From Hydractinia symbiolongicarpus (lineage: Eukaryota > Cnidaria > Hydrozoa > Anthoathecata > Hydractiniidae): a DNA stretch of 64,000 nucleotides. The DNA is taken from positions 6,140,001 to 6,204,000 of the forward strand of contig NC_079880.1 of assembly GCF_029227915.1 (NCBI RefSeq), given 5' to 3'. Both the position numbers and the translations under genes were made by a program. Numbering within the stretch: the stretch's first letter is position 1; every line of letters starts with the position of its first letter. This document shows, one piece after another, positions 11,691 to 25,899 of this stretch. Below the pieces are notes generated by a model. That model was not told the DNA's origin. It did no database searches and saw only the letters and a list, made by a program, of their open reading frames with translations.

Positions 11691-14320
11691 CGATTTTTTA
11701 AATTACTTTTTCACCACTAAAACGCATGAGACTTGTAGTTTTCAAAAATGTTTTCATTTTTGATGAGACGCTGAATAAAAGAAGTTTAATCGCCGGCAAA
11801 CGAAAACCTGCGATTTCCCGTAAATCCTGGACTCGGCCCGTATAGTCAAAAGTATACAAAGAAAGTACCCAGGGAGTAAACTCATTTCCCAAACGATTTT
11901 TTAAATTATTATTTCACCACTAAAGCCCATGAGACTTGTAGTTTTTAAAAATGTTTTCATTTTTGATGAGACGCTGAATAAAAGAAGTTTAATCGCCGGC
12001 AAACGAAAACCCGCGATTTCCTGTAAATCCCGGACTCGGTCCGTATAGTTAAAAGTATACAAGGAAAGTACCCAGTGAGTAAACGCATTTCCCGAACGAT
12101 TTTTTAAATTATTTTTTCACCACTAAAACGCATGAGACTTGTAGTTTTCAAAAATATTCTCATTTTTGATGAGACGCTGAATAAAAGGAGTTTAATCTCC
12201 GGCAAACGAAAATCCGCGATTTCCCGTAAGTCCCGGACTCGGCCCGTATAGTCAAAAGTATACAAAGAAAGTACCCAGGGAGTAACTCATTTCCCGAACG
12301 ATTTTTTAAATTACTTTTTCACCACTAAAACGCATGAGACTTGTAGTTTTCAAAAATGTTTTCATTTTTGATGAGACGCTGAATAAAAGAAGTTTAATCG
12401 CCGGCAAACGAAAACCTGCGATTTCCCGTAAATCCTGGACTCGGCCCGTATAGTCAAAAGTATACAAAGAAAGTACCCAGGGAGTAAACTCATTTCCCAA
12501 ACGATTTTTTAAATTATTATTTCACCACTAAAGCCCATGAGACTTGTAGTTTTTAAAAATGTTTTCATTTTTGATGAGACGCTGAATAAAAGAAGTTTAA
12601 TCGCCGGCAAACGAAAACCTGCGATTTCCTGTAAATCCTGGACTCGGTCCGTATAGTTAAAAGTATACAAGGAAAGTACCCAGTGAGTAAACGCATTTCC
12701 CGAACGATTTTTTAAATTATTTTTTCACCACTAAAACGCATGAGACTTGTAGTTTTCAAAAATATTCTCATTTTTGATGAGACGCTGAATAAAAGGAGTT
12801 TAATCGCCGGCAAACGAAAACCTGCGATTTCCCTAAATCCCGGACTCGGCCCGTATAGTCAAAAGTATACAAAGAAAGTACCCAGGGAATAAACACATTT
12901 CCAGAACGATTTTTTAAATTATTTTTTCACCACTAAAACGCATAAAACTTGTAGTTTTTAAAAATGTTTTCATTTTTGATGAGACGCTGAATAAAAGAAG
13001 TTTAATCGCCGGCAAACGAAAACCTGCGATTTCCCGTAAATCCCGTGCTTGGCCCGTATAGTCAAAAGTATACAAAGAAAGTACCCAGGGAGTAACTCAT
13101 TTCCCGAACGATTTTTTAAATTACTTTTTCACCACTAAAACCCATGAGACTTGTAGTTTTCAAAAATGTTTTCATTTTTGATGAGACGCTGAATAAAAGA
13201 AGTTTAATCGCCGGCAAACGAAAACCTGCGATTTCCCGTAAATCCTGGACTCGGCCCGTATAGTCAAAAGTATACAAAGAAAGTACCCAGGGAGTAAACT
13301 CATTTCCCAAACGATTTTTTAAATTATTATTTCACCACTAAAGCCCATGAGACTTGTAGTTTTTAAAAATGTTTTCATTTTTGATGAGACGCTGAATAAA
13401 AGAAGTTTAATCGCCGGCAAACGAAAACCCGCGATTTCCTGTAAATCCCGGACTCGGTCCGTATAGTTAAAAGTATACAAGGAAAGTACCCAGTGAGTAA
13501 ACGCATTTCCTGAACGATTTTTTAAATTATTTTTTCACCACTAAAACGCATGAGACTTGTAGTTTTCAAAAATATTCTCATTTTTGATGAGACGCTGAAT
13601 AAAAGGAGTTTAATCGCCGGCAAACGAAAACCTGCGATTTCCCTAAATCCCGGACTCGGCCCGTATAGTCAAAAGTATACAAAGAAAGTACCCAGGGAGT
13701 AAACACATTTCCAGAACGATTTTTTAAATTATTTTTTCACCACTAAAACGCATAAAACTTGTAGTTTTTAAAAATGTTTTCATTTTTGATGAGACGCTGA
13801 ATGAAAGAAGTTTAATCGCCGGCAAACGAAAACCTGCGATTTCCCGTAAATCCCGTGCTTGGCCCGTATTGTCAAAAGTATACAAAGAAAGTACCCAGGG
13901 AGTAAACTCATTTCCCGAACGATTTTTTATATTATTTTTTTACCACTAAACGCATGAGACTTGTAGTTTTTAAAAATGTTTTTATTTTTGATGAGACGCT
14001 GAATAAATGAAGTTTAATCGCCGGCAAACGAAAACCTGCGATTTCCCGTAAATCCTGGACTCGGCCCGTATAGTCAAAAGTATACAAAGAAAGTACCCAG
14101 GGAGTAAACTCATTTCCCAAACGATTTTTTAAATTATTATTTCACCACTAAAACGCATTGGACTTGTAGTTTTCAAAAATATTTTCATATTTGATGGGAC
14201 GCTGGATAAAAGAAGTTTAATCGCCGGCAAACAAAAATTCGCGATTTCCCGTAAATCCCGGACTCGGCCCGTATAGTCAAAAGTATACAAAGAAAGTACC
14301 CAGGGAGTAAACTCATTTCC
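11690..14320 (-). repeat. Sub-domain with 3- and 4-monomer tandem blocks
   Basis: Near-identical monomers begin at 11698, 12306 and 13116, spaced 608 and 810 bp. The variant CAGTGAGTAAACGCATTTCC follows in each block (about 12073, 12681 and 13491), with the same 608- and 810-bp spacing. The blocks also share a CATTTTTGATGAG unit with ATATTCTC and AAAAGGAG, and a TTTCCCTAAATCC unit. The third block has a monomer inserted or retained relative to the first, as expected from unequal exchange. Confidence 0.75.
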
Positions 14321-17300
14321 CGAACGATTTTTTAAATTACTTTTTCGCCACTAAAACGCATGAGACTTGTATTTTTGAAAAATGTTTTCATTTTTGATGA
14401 GACGCTGAATAAAAGAAGTTTAATCGCCGACAAACGAAAACCTGCGATTTCCCGTAAATCCTGGACTCGGCCCGTATAGTCAAAAGTATACAAAGAAAGT
14501 ACCCAGGGAGTAAACTCATTTCCCAAACGATTTTTTAAATTATTATTTCACCACTAAAGCCCATGAGACTTGTAGTTTTTAAAAATGTTTTCATTTTTGA
14601 TGAGACGCTGAATAAAAGAAGTTTAATCGCCGGCAAACGAAAACCCGCGATTTCCCGTAAATCCCGGACTCGGTCCGTATAGTTAAAAGTATACAAGGAA
14701 AGTACCCAGTGAGTAAACTCATTTCCCGAACGATTTTTTAAAATATTTTTTCACCACTAAAACGCATGAGACTTGTAGTTTTCAAAAATATTTTCATTTT
14801 TGATAAGACGCTGAATAAAAGCAGTTTAATCGCCGGCAAACGAAAACCTGCGATTTCCCTAAATCCCAGACTCGGCCCGTATAGTCAAAAGTATACAAAG
14901 AAAGTACCCAGGGAGTAAACTCATTTCCAGAACGATTTTTTAAATTATTTTTTCACCACTAAAACGCATAAGACTTGTAGTTTTTAAAAATGTTTTCATT
15001 TTTGATGAGACGCTGAATAAAAGAATTTTAATCGCCGGCAAACGAAAACCCGCGATTTCCCGTAAAACCCGGGCTTGGCCCGTATAGTCAAAAGTATACA
15101 AAGAAAGTACCCAGGGAGTAAACTCATTTCCCGAACGATTTTTTATATTATTTTTTTACAACTAAACGCATGAGACTTGTAGTTTTCAAAAATATTTTCA
15201 TATTTGATGGGACGCTGGATAAAAGAAGTTTAATCGCCGGCAAACGAAAATCCGCGATTTCCCGTAAATCCCGAACTCGGCCCGTATAGTCAAAAGTATA
15301 CAAAGAAAGTACCCAGGGAGTAAATTCATTTCCCAAACGATTTTTTAAATTATTATTTCACCACTAAAGCCCATGAGACTTGTAGTTTTTAAAAATGTTT
15401 TCATTTTTGATGAGACGCTAAATAAAAGAAGTTTAATCGCCGGCAAACGAAAACCCGCGATTTCCCGTAAATCCCGGACTCGGTCCGTATAGTTAAAAGT
15501 ATACAAGGAAAGTACCCAGTGAGTAAACTCATTTCCCGAACGATTTTTTAAATTATTTTTTCACCACTAAAACGCATTGGACTTGTAGTTTTCAAAAATA
15601 TTTTCATATTTGATAGGACGCTGGATAAAAGAAGTTTAATCGCCGGCAAACGAAAACCTGCGATTTCCCGTAAATCCCGGGCTTGGCCCGTATAGTCAAA
15701 AGTATACAAAGAAAGTACCCAGGGAGTAAACTCATTTCCCGAACGATTTTTTATATTATTTTTTTACCACTAAACGCATGAGACTTGTAGTTTTCAAAAA
15801 TATTTTCATATTTGATGGGACGCTGAATAAAAGAAGTTTAATCGCCGGCAAACGAAAATCCCCGATTTCCCGTAAATCCCGGACTTGGTCCGTATAGTCA
15901 AAAGTATACAAAAAAAGTACCCAGGGAGTAAACTCATTTCCCGAACGATTATTTAAATTACTTTTTCACCACTAAAACGCATGAGACTTGTAGTTTTTAA
16001 AAATGTTTTTATTTTTGATGAGACGCTGAATAAATGAAGTTTAATCGCCGGCAAACGAAAACCTGCAATTTCCCGTAAATCCTGGACTCGGCCCGTATAG
16101 TCAAAAGTATACAAAGAAAGTACCCAGGGAGTAAACTCATTTCCCAAACGATTTTTTAAATTATTATTTCACCACTAAAACGCATTGGACTTGTAGTTTT
16201 CAAAAATATTTTCATATTTGATGGGACGCTGGATAAAAGAAGTTTAATCGCCGGCAAACAAAAATCCGCGATTTCCCGTAAATCCCGGACTCGGCCCGTA
16301 TAGTCAAAAGTATACAAAGAAAGTACCCAGGGAGTAAACTCATTTCCCGAACGATTTTTTAAATTATTTTTCGCCACTAAAACGCATGAGACTTGTAGTT
16401 TTCAAAAATGTTTTCATTTTTGATGAGACGCTGAATAAAAGAAGTTTAATCGCCGGCAAACGAAAACCTGCGATTTCCCGTAAATCCTGGACTCGGCCCG
16501 TATAGTCAAAAGTATACAAAGAAAGTACCCAGGGAGTAAACTCATTTCCCAAACGATTTTTTAAATTATTATTTCACCACTAAAGCCCATGAGACTTGTA
16601 GTTTTTAAAAATGTTTTCATTTTTGATGAGACGCTGAATAAAAGAAGTTTAATCGCCGGCAAACGAAAACCCGCGATTTCCCGTAAATCCCGGACTCGGT
16701 CCGTATAGTTAAAAGTATACAAGGAAAGTACCCAGTGAGTAAACTCATTTCCCGAACGATTTTTTAAATTATTTTTTCACCACTAAAACGCATGAGACTT
16801 GTAGTTTTTAAAAATATTTTCATTTTTGATAAGACGTTGAATAAAAGCAGTTTAATCGCCGGCAAACGAAAACCTGCGATTTCCCTAAATCCCGGACTCG
16901 GCCCGTATAGTCAAAAGTATACAAAGAAAGTACCCAGGGAGTAAACTCATTTCCAGAACGATTTTTTAAATTATTTTTTCACCACTAAAACGCATAAGAC
17001 TTGTAGTTTTTAAAAATGTTTTCATTTTTGATGAGACGCTGAATAAAAGAATTTTAATCGCCGGCAAACGAAAACCTGCGATTTCCCGTAAATCCCGGGC
17101 TTGGCCCGTATAGTCAAAAGTATACAAAGAAAGTACCCAGGGAGTAAACTCATTTCCCGAACGATTTTTTATATTATTTTTTTACCACTAAACGCATGAG
17201 ACTTGTAGTTTTCAAAAATATTTTCATATTTGATGGGACGCTGGATAAAAGAAGTTTAATCGCCGGCAAACGAAAATCCGCGATTTCCCGTAAATCCCGA

Positions 17301-20300
17301 ACTCGGCCCGTATAGTCAAAAGTATACAAAGAAAGTACCCAGGGAGTAAACTCATTTCCCAAACGATTTTTTAAATTATTATTTCACCACTAAAGCCCAT
17401 GAGACTTGTAGTTTTTAAAAATGTTTTCATTTTTGATGAGACGCTGAATAAAAGAAGTTTAATCGCCGGCAAACGAAAACCCGCGATTTCCCGTAAATCC
17501 CGGACTCGGTCCGTATAGTTAAAAGTATACAAGGAAAGTACCCAGTGAGTAAACTCATTTCCCGAACGATTTTTTAAATTATTTTTTCACCCCTAAAACG
17601 CATTGGACTTGTAGTTTTCAAAAATATTTTCATATTTGATAGGACGCTGGATAAAAGAAGTTTAATCGCCGGCAAACGAAAATCCGCGATTTCCCGTAAA
17701 TCCCGGACTCGGCCCGTATAGTCAAAAGTATACAAAGAAAGTACCCAGGGAGTAAACTCATTTCCCGAACGATTTTTTAAGTTACTTTTTCACCACTAAA
17801 ACGCATGAGACTTGTAGTTTTCAAAAATGTTTTTATTTTTGATGAGACGCTGAATAAAAGACGTTTAATCGCCGGCAAACGAAAACCTGCGATTTCCCGT
17901 AAATCCTGGACTCGGCCCGTATAGTCAAAAGTATACAAAGAAAGTACCCAGGGAGTAAACTCATTTCCCAAACGATTTTTTAAATTATTATTTCACCACT
18001 AAAGCCCATGAGACTTGTAGTTTTTAAAAATGTTTTCATTTTTGATGAGACGCTGAATAAAAGAAGTTTAATCGCCGGCAAACGAAAACCTGCGATTTCC
18101 CGTAAATCCTGGACTCGGCCCGTATAGTCAAAAGTATACAAAGAAAGTACCCAGTGAGTAAACTCATTTCCCGAACGATTTTTTAAATTATTTTTTCACC
18201 ACTAAAACGCATAAGACTTGTAGTTTTTAAAAATGTTTTCATTTTTGATGAGACGCTGAATAAAAGAAGTTTAATCGCCGGCAAACGAAAACCTGCGATT
18301 TCCCGTAAATCCTGGACTCGGCCCGTATAGTCAAAAGTATACAAAGAAAGTACCCAGGGAGTAAACTCATTTCCCAAACGATTTTTTAAATTATTATTTC
18401 ACCACTAAAACGCATTGGACTTGTAGTTTTCAAAAATATTTTCATATTTGATGGGACGCTGAATAAAAGAAGTTTAATCGCCGGCAAACAAAAATCCGCG
18501 ATTTCCCGTAAATCCCGGACTCGGCCCGTATAGTCAAAAGTATACAAAGAAAGTACCCAGGGAGTAAACTCATTTCCCGAACGATTTTTTAAATTACTTT
18601 TTCGCCACTAAAACGCATGAGACTTGTAGTTTTCAAAAATGTTTTCATTTTTGATGAGACGCTGAATAAAAGAAGTTTAACCGCCGGCAAACAAAAATCC
18701 GCGATTTCCCGTAAATCCCGGACTCGGCCCGTATAGTCAAAAGTATACAAAGAAAGTACCCAGGGAGTAAACTCATTTCCCAAACGATTTTTTAAATTAT
18801 TATTTCACCACTAAAGCCCATGAGACTTGTAGTTTTTAAAAATGTTTTCATTTTTGATGAGACGCTGAATAAAAGAAGTTTAATCGCCGGCAAACGAAAA
18901 CCCGCGATTTCCCGTAAATCCCGGACTCGGTCCGTATAGTTAAAAGTATACAAGGAAAGTACCCAGTGAGTAAACTCATTTCCCGAACGATTTTTTAAAT
19001 TATTTTTTCACCACTAAAACACTTGAGACTTGTAGTTTTCAAAAATATTTTCATTTTTGATAAGACGTTGAATAAAAGCAGTTTAATCGCCGGCAAACGA
19101 AAACCTGCGATTTCCCTAAATCCCGGACTCGGCCCGTATAGTCAAAAGTATACAAAGAAAGTACCCAGGGAGTAAACTCATTTCCAGAACGATTTTTTAA
19201 ATTATTTTTTCACCACTAAAACGCATAAGACTTGTAGTTTTTAAAAATGTTTTCATTTTTGATGAGACGCTGAATAAAAGAATTTTAATCGCCGGCAAAC
19301 GAAAACCCGCGATTTCCCGTAAATCCCGGGCTTGGCCCGTATAGTCAAAAGTATACAAAGAAAGTACCCAGGGAGTAAACTCATTTCCCGAACGATTTTT
19401 TATATTATTTTTTTACCACTAAACGCATGAGACTTGTAGTTTTCAAAAATATTTTCATATTTGATGGGACGCTGGATAAAAGAAGTTTAATCGCCGGCAA
19501 ACGAAAATCCGCGATTTCCCGTAAATCCCGAGCTCGGCCCGTATAGTCAAAAGTATACAAAGAAAGTACCCAGGGAGTAAACTCATTTCCCAAACGATTT
19601 TTTAAATTATTATTTCACCAATAAAGCCCATGAGACTTGTAGTTTTTAAAAATGTTTTCATTTTTGATGAGACGCTGAATAAAAGAAGTTTAATCGCCGG
19701 CAAACGAAAACCCGCGATTTCCCGTAAATCCCGGACTCGGTCCGTATAGTTAAAAGTATACAAGGAAAGTACCCAGTGAGTAAACTCATTTCCCGAACGA
19801 TTTTTTAAATTATTTTTTCACCCCTAAAACGCATTGGACTTGTAGTTTTCAAAAATATTTTCATATTTGATAGGACGCTGGATAAAAGAAGTTTAATCGC
19901 CGGCAAACGAAAATCCGCGATTTCCCGTAAATCCCGGACTCGGCCCGTATAGTCAAAAGTATACAAAGAAAGTACCCAGGGAGTAAACTCATTTCCCGAA
20001 CGATTTTTTAAATTACTTTTTCACCACTAAAACGCATGAGACTTGTAGTTTTCAAAAATGTTTTCATTTTTGATGAGACGCTGAATAAAAGAAGTTTAAT
20101 CGCCGGCAAACGAAAACCTGCGATTTCCCGTAAATCCTGGACTCGGCCCGTATAGTCAAAAGTATACAAAGAAAGTACCCAGGGAGTAAACTCATTTCCC
20201 AAACGATTTTTTAAATTATTATTTCACCACTAAAGCCCATGAGACTTGTAGTTTTTAAAAATGTTTTCATTTTTGATGAGACGCTGAATAAAAGAAGTTT

Positions 20301-20380
20301 AATCGCCGGCAAACGAAAACCCGCGATTTCCTGTAAATCCCGGACTCGGTCCGTATAGTTAAAAGTATACAAGGAAAGTA

Positions 20381-20784
20381 CCCAGTGAGTAAACTCATTT
20401 CCCGAACGATTTTTTAAATTATTTTTTCACCACTAAAACGCATGAGACTTGTAGTTTTCAAAAATATTCTCATTTTTGATGAGACGCTGAATAAAAGGAG
20501 TTTAATCGCCGGCAAACGAAAACCTGCGATTTCCCTAAATCCCGGACTCGGCCCGTATAGTCAAAAGTATACAAAGAAAGTACCCAGTGAGTAAACTCAT
20601 TTCCCGAACGATTTTTTAAATTATTTTTTCACCACTAAAACGCATGAGACTTGTAGTTTTCAAAAATATTCTCATTTTTGATGAGACGCTGAATAAAAGG
20701 AGTTTAATCGCCGGCAAACGAAAACCTGCGATTTCCCTAAATCCCGGACTCGGCCCGTATAGTCAAAAGTATACAAAGAAAGTA
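20381..20784 (-). repeat. Recent single-monomer tandem duplication
   Basis: Two adjacent units share the private combination ATATTCTCATTTTTG, AAAAGGAG and TTTCCCTAAATCC, with ATTCT at 20466 and 20668, 202 bp apart. They appear identical over most of their length. This extra unit helps explain why the local HOR is 14 rather than 10 or 11 monomers long. Confidence 0.75.
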
Positions 20785-22557
20785 CCCAGGGAGTAAACTC
20801 ATTTCCAGAACGATTTTTTAAATTATTTTTTCACCACTAAAACGCATAAGACTTGTAGTTTTTAAAAATGTTTTCATTTTTGATGAGACGCTGAATAAAA
20901 GAAGTTTAATCGCCGGCAAACGAAAACCTGCGATTTCCCGTAAATCCCGGGCTTGGCCCGTATAGTCAAAAGTATACAAAGAAAGTACCCAGGGAGTAAA
21001 CTCATTTCCCGAACGATTTTTTATATTATTTTTTTACCACTAAACGCATGAGACTTGTAGTTTTCAAAAATATTTTCATATTTGATGGGACGCTGAATAA
21101 AAGAAGTTTAATCGCCGGCAAACGAAAATCCCCGATTTCCCGTAAATCCCGGACTCGGCCCGTATAGTCAAAAGTATACAAAGAAAGTACCCAGGGAGTA
21201 AACTCATTTCCCGAACGATTATTTAAATTACTTTTTCACCACTAAAACGCATGAGACTTGTAGTTTTTAAAAATGTTTTTATTTTTGATGAGACGCTGAA
21301 TAAATGAAGTTTAATCGCCGGCAAACGAAAACCTGCGATTTCCCGTAAATCCTGGACTCAGCCCGTATAGTCAAAAGTATACAAAGAAAGTACCCAGGGA
21401 GTAAACTCATTTCCCAAACGATTTTTTAAATTATTATTTCACCACTAAAACGCATTGGACTTGTAGTTTTCGAAAATATTTTCATATTTGATGGGACGCT
21501 GGATAAAAGAAGTTTAATCGCCGGCAAACAAAAATCCGCGATTTCCCGTAAATCCCGGACTCGGCCCGTATAGTCAAAAGTATACAAAGAAAGTACCCAG
21601 GGAGTAAACTAATTTCCCAAACGATTTTATAAATTATTATTTCACCACTAAAACCCATGAGACTTGTAGTTTTTAAAAATGTTTTCATTTTTGATGAGAC
21701 GCTGAATAAAAGAAGTTTAATCGCCGGCAAACGAAAACCCGCGATTTCCCGTAAATCCCGGACTCGGTCCGTATAGTTAAAAGTATACAAAGAAAGTACC
21801 CAGGGAGTAAACTCATTTCCCGAACGATTTTTTAAATTATTTTTTCACCACTAAAACGCATGAGACTTGTAGTTTTCAAAAGTATTTTCATTTTTGATAA
21901 GACGCTGAATAAAAGCAGTTTAATCGCCGGCAAACGAAAACCTGCGATTTCCCTAAATCCCGGACTCGGCCCGTATAGTCAAAAGTATACAAAGAGAGTA
22001 CCCAGGGAGTAAACTCATTTCCAGAACGATTTTTTAAATTATTTTTTCACCACTAAAACGCATAAGACTTGTAGTTTTTAAAAACGTTTTCATTTTTGAT
22101 GAGAAGCTGAATAAAAGAATTTTAATCGCCGGCAAACGAAAACCCGCGATTTCCCGTAAATCCCGGGCTTGGCCCGTATATTCAAAAGTATACAAAGAAA
22201 GTACCCAGGGAGTAAACTCATTTCCCGAACGATTTTTTATATTATTTTTTTACCACTAAACGCATGAGACTTGTAGTTTTCAAAAATATTTTCATATTTG
22301 ATGGGACGCTGGATAAAAGAAGTTTAATCGCCGGCAAACGAAAATCCGCGATTTCCCGTAAATCCCGAACTCGGCCCGTATAGTCAAAAGTATACAAAGA
22401 AAGTACCCAGGGAGTAAACTCATTTCCCAAACGATTTTTTAAATTATTATTTCACCACTAAAGCCCATGAGACTTGTAGTTTTTAAAAATGTTTTCATTT
22501 TTGATGAGACGCTGAATAAAAGAAGTTTAATCGCCGGTAAACGAAAACCTGCGATTT

Positions 22558-22965
22558 CCCTAAATCCCGGACTCGGCCCGTATAGTCAAAAGTATACAAA
22601 GAAAGTACCCAGGGAGTAAACTCATTTCCAGAACGATTTTTTAAATTATTTTTTCACCACTAAAACGCATAAGACTTGTAGTTTTTAAAAATGTTTTCAT
22701 TTTTGATGAGACGCTGAATAAAAGAAGTTTAATCGCCGGCAAACGAAAACCTGCGATTTCCCTAAATCCCGGACTCGGCCCGTATAGTCAAAAGTATACA
22801 AAGAAAGTACCCAGGGAGTAAACTCATTTCCAGAACGATTTTTTAAATTATTTTTTCACCACTAAAACGCATAAGACTTGTAGTTTTTAAAAATGTTTTC
22901 ATTTTTGATGAGACGCTGAATAAAAGAAGTTTAATCGCCGGCAAACGAAAACCTGCGATTTCCCG
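22558..22965 (-). repeat. Recent single-monomer tandem duplication
   Basis: Two consecutive 202-bp units carry the same variants: TTTCCCTAAATCC, CATTTCCAGAACG and CGCATAAGAC. They read as identical over the compared stretch. They look like a recent one-unit duplication inside the HOR domain. Confidence 0.75.
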
Positions 22966-25899
22966 TAAATCCCGGGCTTGGCCCGTATAGTCAAAAGTAT
23001 ACAAAGAAAGTACCCAGGGAGTAAACTCATTTCCCGAACGATTTTTTATATTATTTTTTTACCACTAAACGCATGAGACTTGTAGTTTTCTAAAATATTT
23101 TCATATTTGATGGGACGCTGAATAAAAGAAGTTTAATCGCCGGCAAACGAAAATCCCCGATTTCCCGTAAATCCCGGACTCGGCCCGTATAGTCAAAAGT
23201 ATACAAAGAAAGTACCCAGGGAGTAAACTCATTTGCCGAACGATTATTTAAATTACTTTTTCACCACTAAAACGCATGAGACTTGTAGTTTTTAAAAATG
23301 TTTTTATTTTTGATGAGACGCTGAATAAATGAAGTTTAATCGCCGGCAAACGAAAACCTGCGATTTCCCGTAAATCCTGGACTCAGCCCGTATAGTCAAA
23401 AGTATACAAAGAAAGTACCCAGGGAGTAAACTCATTTCCCAAACGATTTTTTAAATTATTATTTCACCACTAAAACGCATTGGACTTGTAGTTTTCGAAA
23501 ATATTTTCATATTTGATGGGACGCTGGATAAAAGAAGTTTAATCGCCGGCAAACGAAAACCCGCGATTTCCCGTAAATCCCGGACTCGGTCCGTATAGTT
23601 AAAAGTATACAAAGAAAGTACCCAGGGAGTAAACTCATTTCCCAAACGATTTTTTAAATCATTATTTCACCACTAAAACCCATGAGACTTGTAGTTTTTA
23701 AAAATGTTTTCATTTTTGATGAGACGCTGAATAAAAGAAGTTTAATCGCCGGCAAACGAAAACCCGCGATTTCCCGTAAATCCCGGACTCGGTCCGTATA
23801 GTTAAAAGTATACAAGGAAAGTACCCAGTGAGTAAACTCATTTCCCGAACGATTTTTTAAATTATTTTTTCACCACCAAAACGCATGAGACTTGTAGTTT
23901 TCAAAAATATTTTCATTTTTGATAAGACGCTGAATAAAAGCAGTTTAATCGCCGGCAAACGAAAACCTGCGATTTCCCTAAATCCCGGACTCGGCCCGTA
24001 TAGTCAAAAGTATACAAAGAGAGTACCCAGGGAGTAAACTCATTTCCAGAACGATTTTTTAAATTATTTTTTCACCACTAAAACGCATAAGACTTGTAGT
24101 TTTTAAAAATGTTTTCATTTTTGATGAGACGCTGAATAAAAGAATTTTAATCGCCGGCAAACGAAAACCCGCGATTTCCCGTAAATCCCGGGCTTGGCCC
24201 GTATATTCAAAAGTATACAAAGAAAGTACCCAGGGAGTAAACTCATTTCCCGAACGATTTTTTATATTATTTTTTTACCACTAAACGCATGAGACTTGTA
24301 GTTTTCAAAAATATTTTCATATTTGATGGGACGCTGGATAAAAGAAGTTTAATCGCCGGCAAACGAAAATCCGCGATTTCCCGTAAATCCCGAACTCGGC
24401 CCGTATAGTCAAAAGTATACAAAGAAAGTACCCAGGGAGTAAACTCATTTCCCAAACGATTTTTTAAATTATTATTTCACCACTAAAGCCCATGAGACTT
24501 GTAGTTTTTAAAAATGTTTTCATTTTTGATGAAACGCTGAATAAAAGAAGTTTAATCGCCGGCAAACGAAAACCCGCGATTTCCCGTAAATCCCGGACTC
24601 GGTCCGTATAGTTAAAAGTATACAAGGAAAGTACCAAGTGAGTAAACTCATTTCCCGAACGATTTTTTAAATTATTTTTTCACCACTAAAACGCATGAGA
24701 CTTGTAGTTTTCAAAAATATTCTCATTTTTGATAAGACGCTGAATAAAAGGAGTTTAATCGCCGGCAAACGAAAACCTGCGATTTCCCTAAATCCCGGAC
24801 TCGGCCCGTATAGTCAAAAGTATACAAAGAAAGTACCCAGGGAGTAAACTCATTTCCAGAACGATTTTTTAAATTATTTTTTCACCACTAAAACGCATAA
24901 GACTTGTAGTTTTTAAAAATGTTTTCATTTTTGATGAGACGCTGAATAAAAGAAGTTTAATCGCCGGCAAACAAAAACCTGCGATTTCCCGTAAATCCCG
25001 GGCTTGGCCCGTATAGTCAAAAGTATACAAAGAAAGTACCCAGGGAGTAAACTCATTTCCCAAACGATTTTTTATATTATTTTTTTACCACTAAACGCAT
25101 GAGACTTGTAGTTTTCAAAAATATTTTCATATTTGATGGGACGCTGAATAAAAGAAGTTTAATCGCCGGCAAACGAAAATCCCCGATTTCCCGTAAATCC
25201 CGGACTCGGCCCGTATAGTCAAAAGTATAGAAAGAAAGTACCCAGGGAGTAAACTCATTTCCCGAACGATTATTTAAATTACTTTTTCACCACTACAACG
25301 CATGAGACTTGTAGTTTTTAAAAATGTTTTTTTTTTTGATGAGACGCTGAATAAATGAAGTTTAATCGCCGGCAAACGAAAACCTGCGATTTCCCGTAAA
25401 TCCTGGACTCAGCCCGTATAGTCAAAAGTATACAAAGAAAGTACCCAGGGAGTAAACTCATTTCCCAAACGATTTTTTAAATTATTATTTCACCACTAAA
25501 ACGCATTGGACTTGTAGTTTTCGAAAATATTTTCATATTTGATGGGACGCTGGATAAAAGAAGTTTAATCGCCGGCAAACAAAAATCCGCGATTTCCCGT
25601 AAATCCCGGACTCGGCCCGTATAGTCAAAAGTATACAAAGAAAGTACCCAGGGAGTAAACTCATTTCCCAAACGATTTTTTAAATTATTATTTCACCACT
25701 AAAACCCATGAGACTTGTAGTTTTTAAAAATGTTTTCATTTTTGATGAGACGCTGAATAAAAGAAGTTTAATCGCCGGCAAACGAAAACCCGCGATTTCC
25801 TGTAAATCCCGGACTCGGTCCGTATAGTTAAAAGTATACAAAGAAAGTACCCAGGGAGTAAACTCATTTCCCAAACGATTTTTTAAATTATTATTTCAC

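Noticed and set aside
25327-25337. Run of 11 T as a microsatellite or insertion
   Set aside because: It is the usual TTTT-CA-TTTTT (or TTTT-A-TTTTT) segment with the interrupting bases changed to T; unit length is normal.
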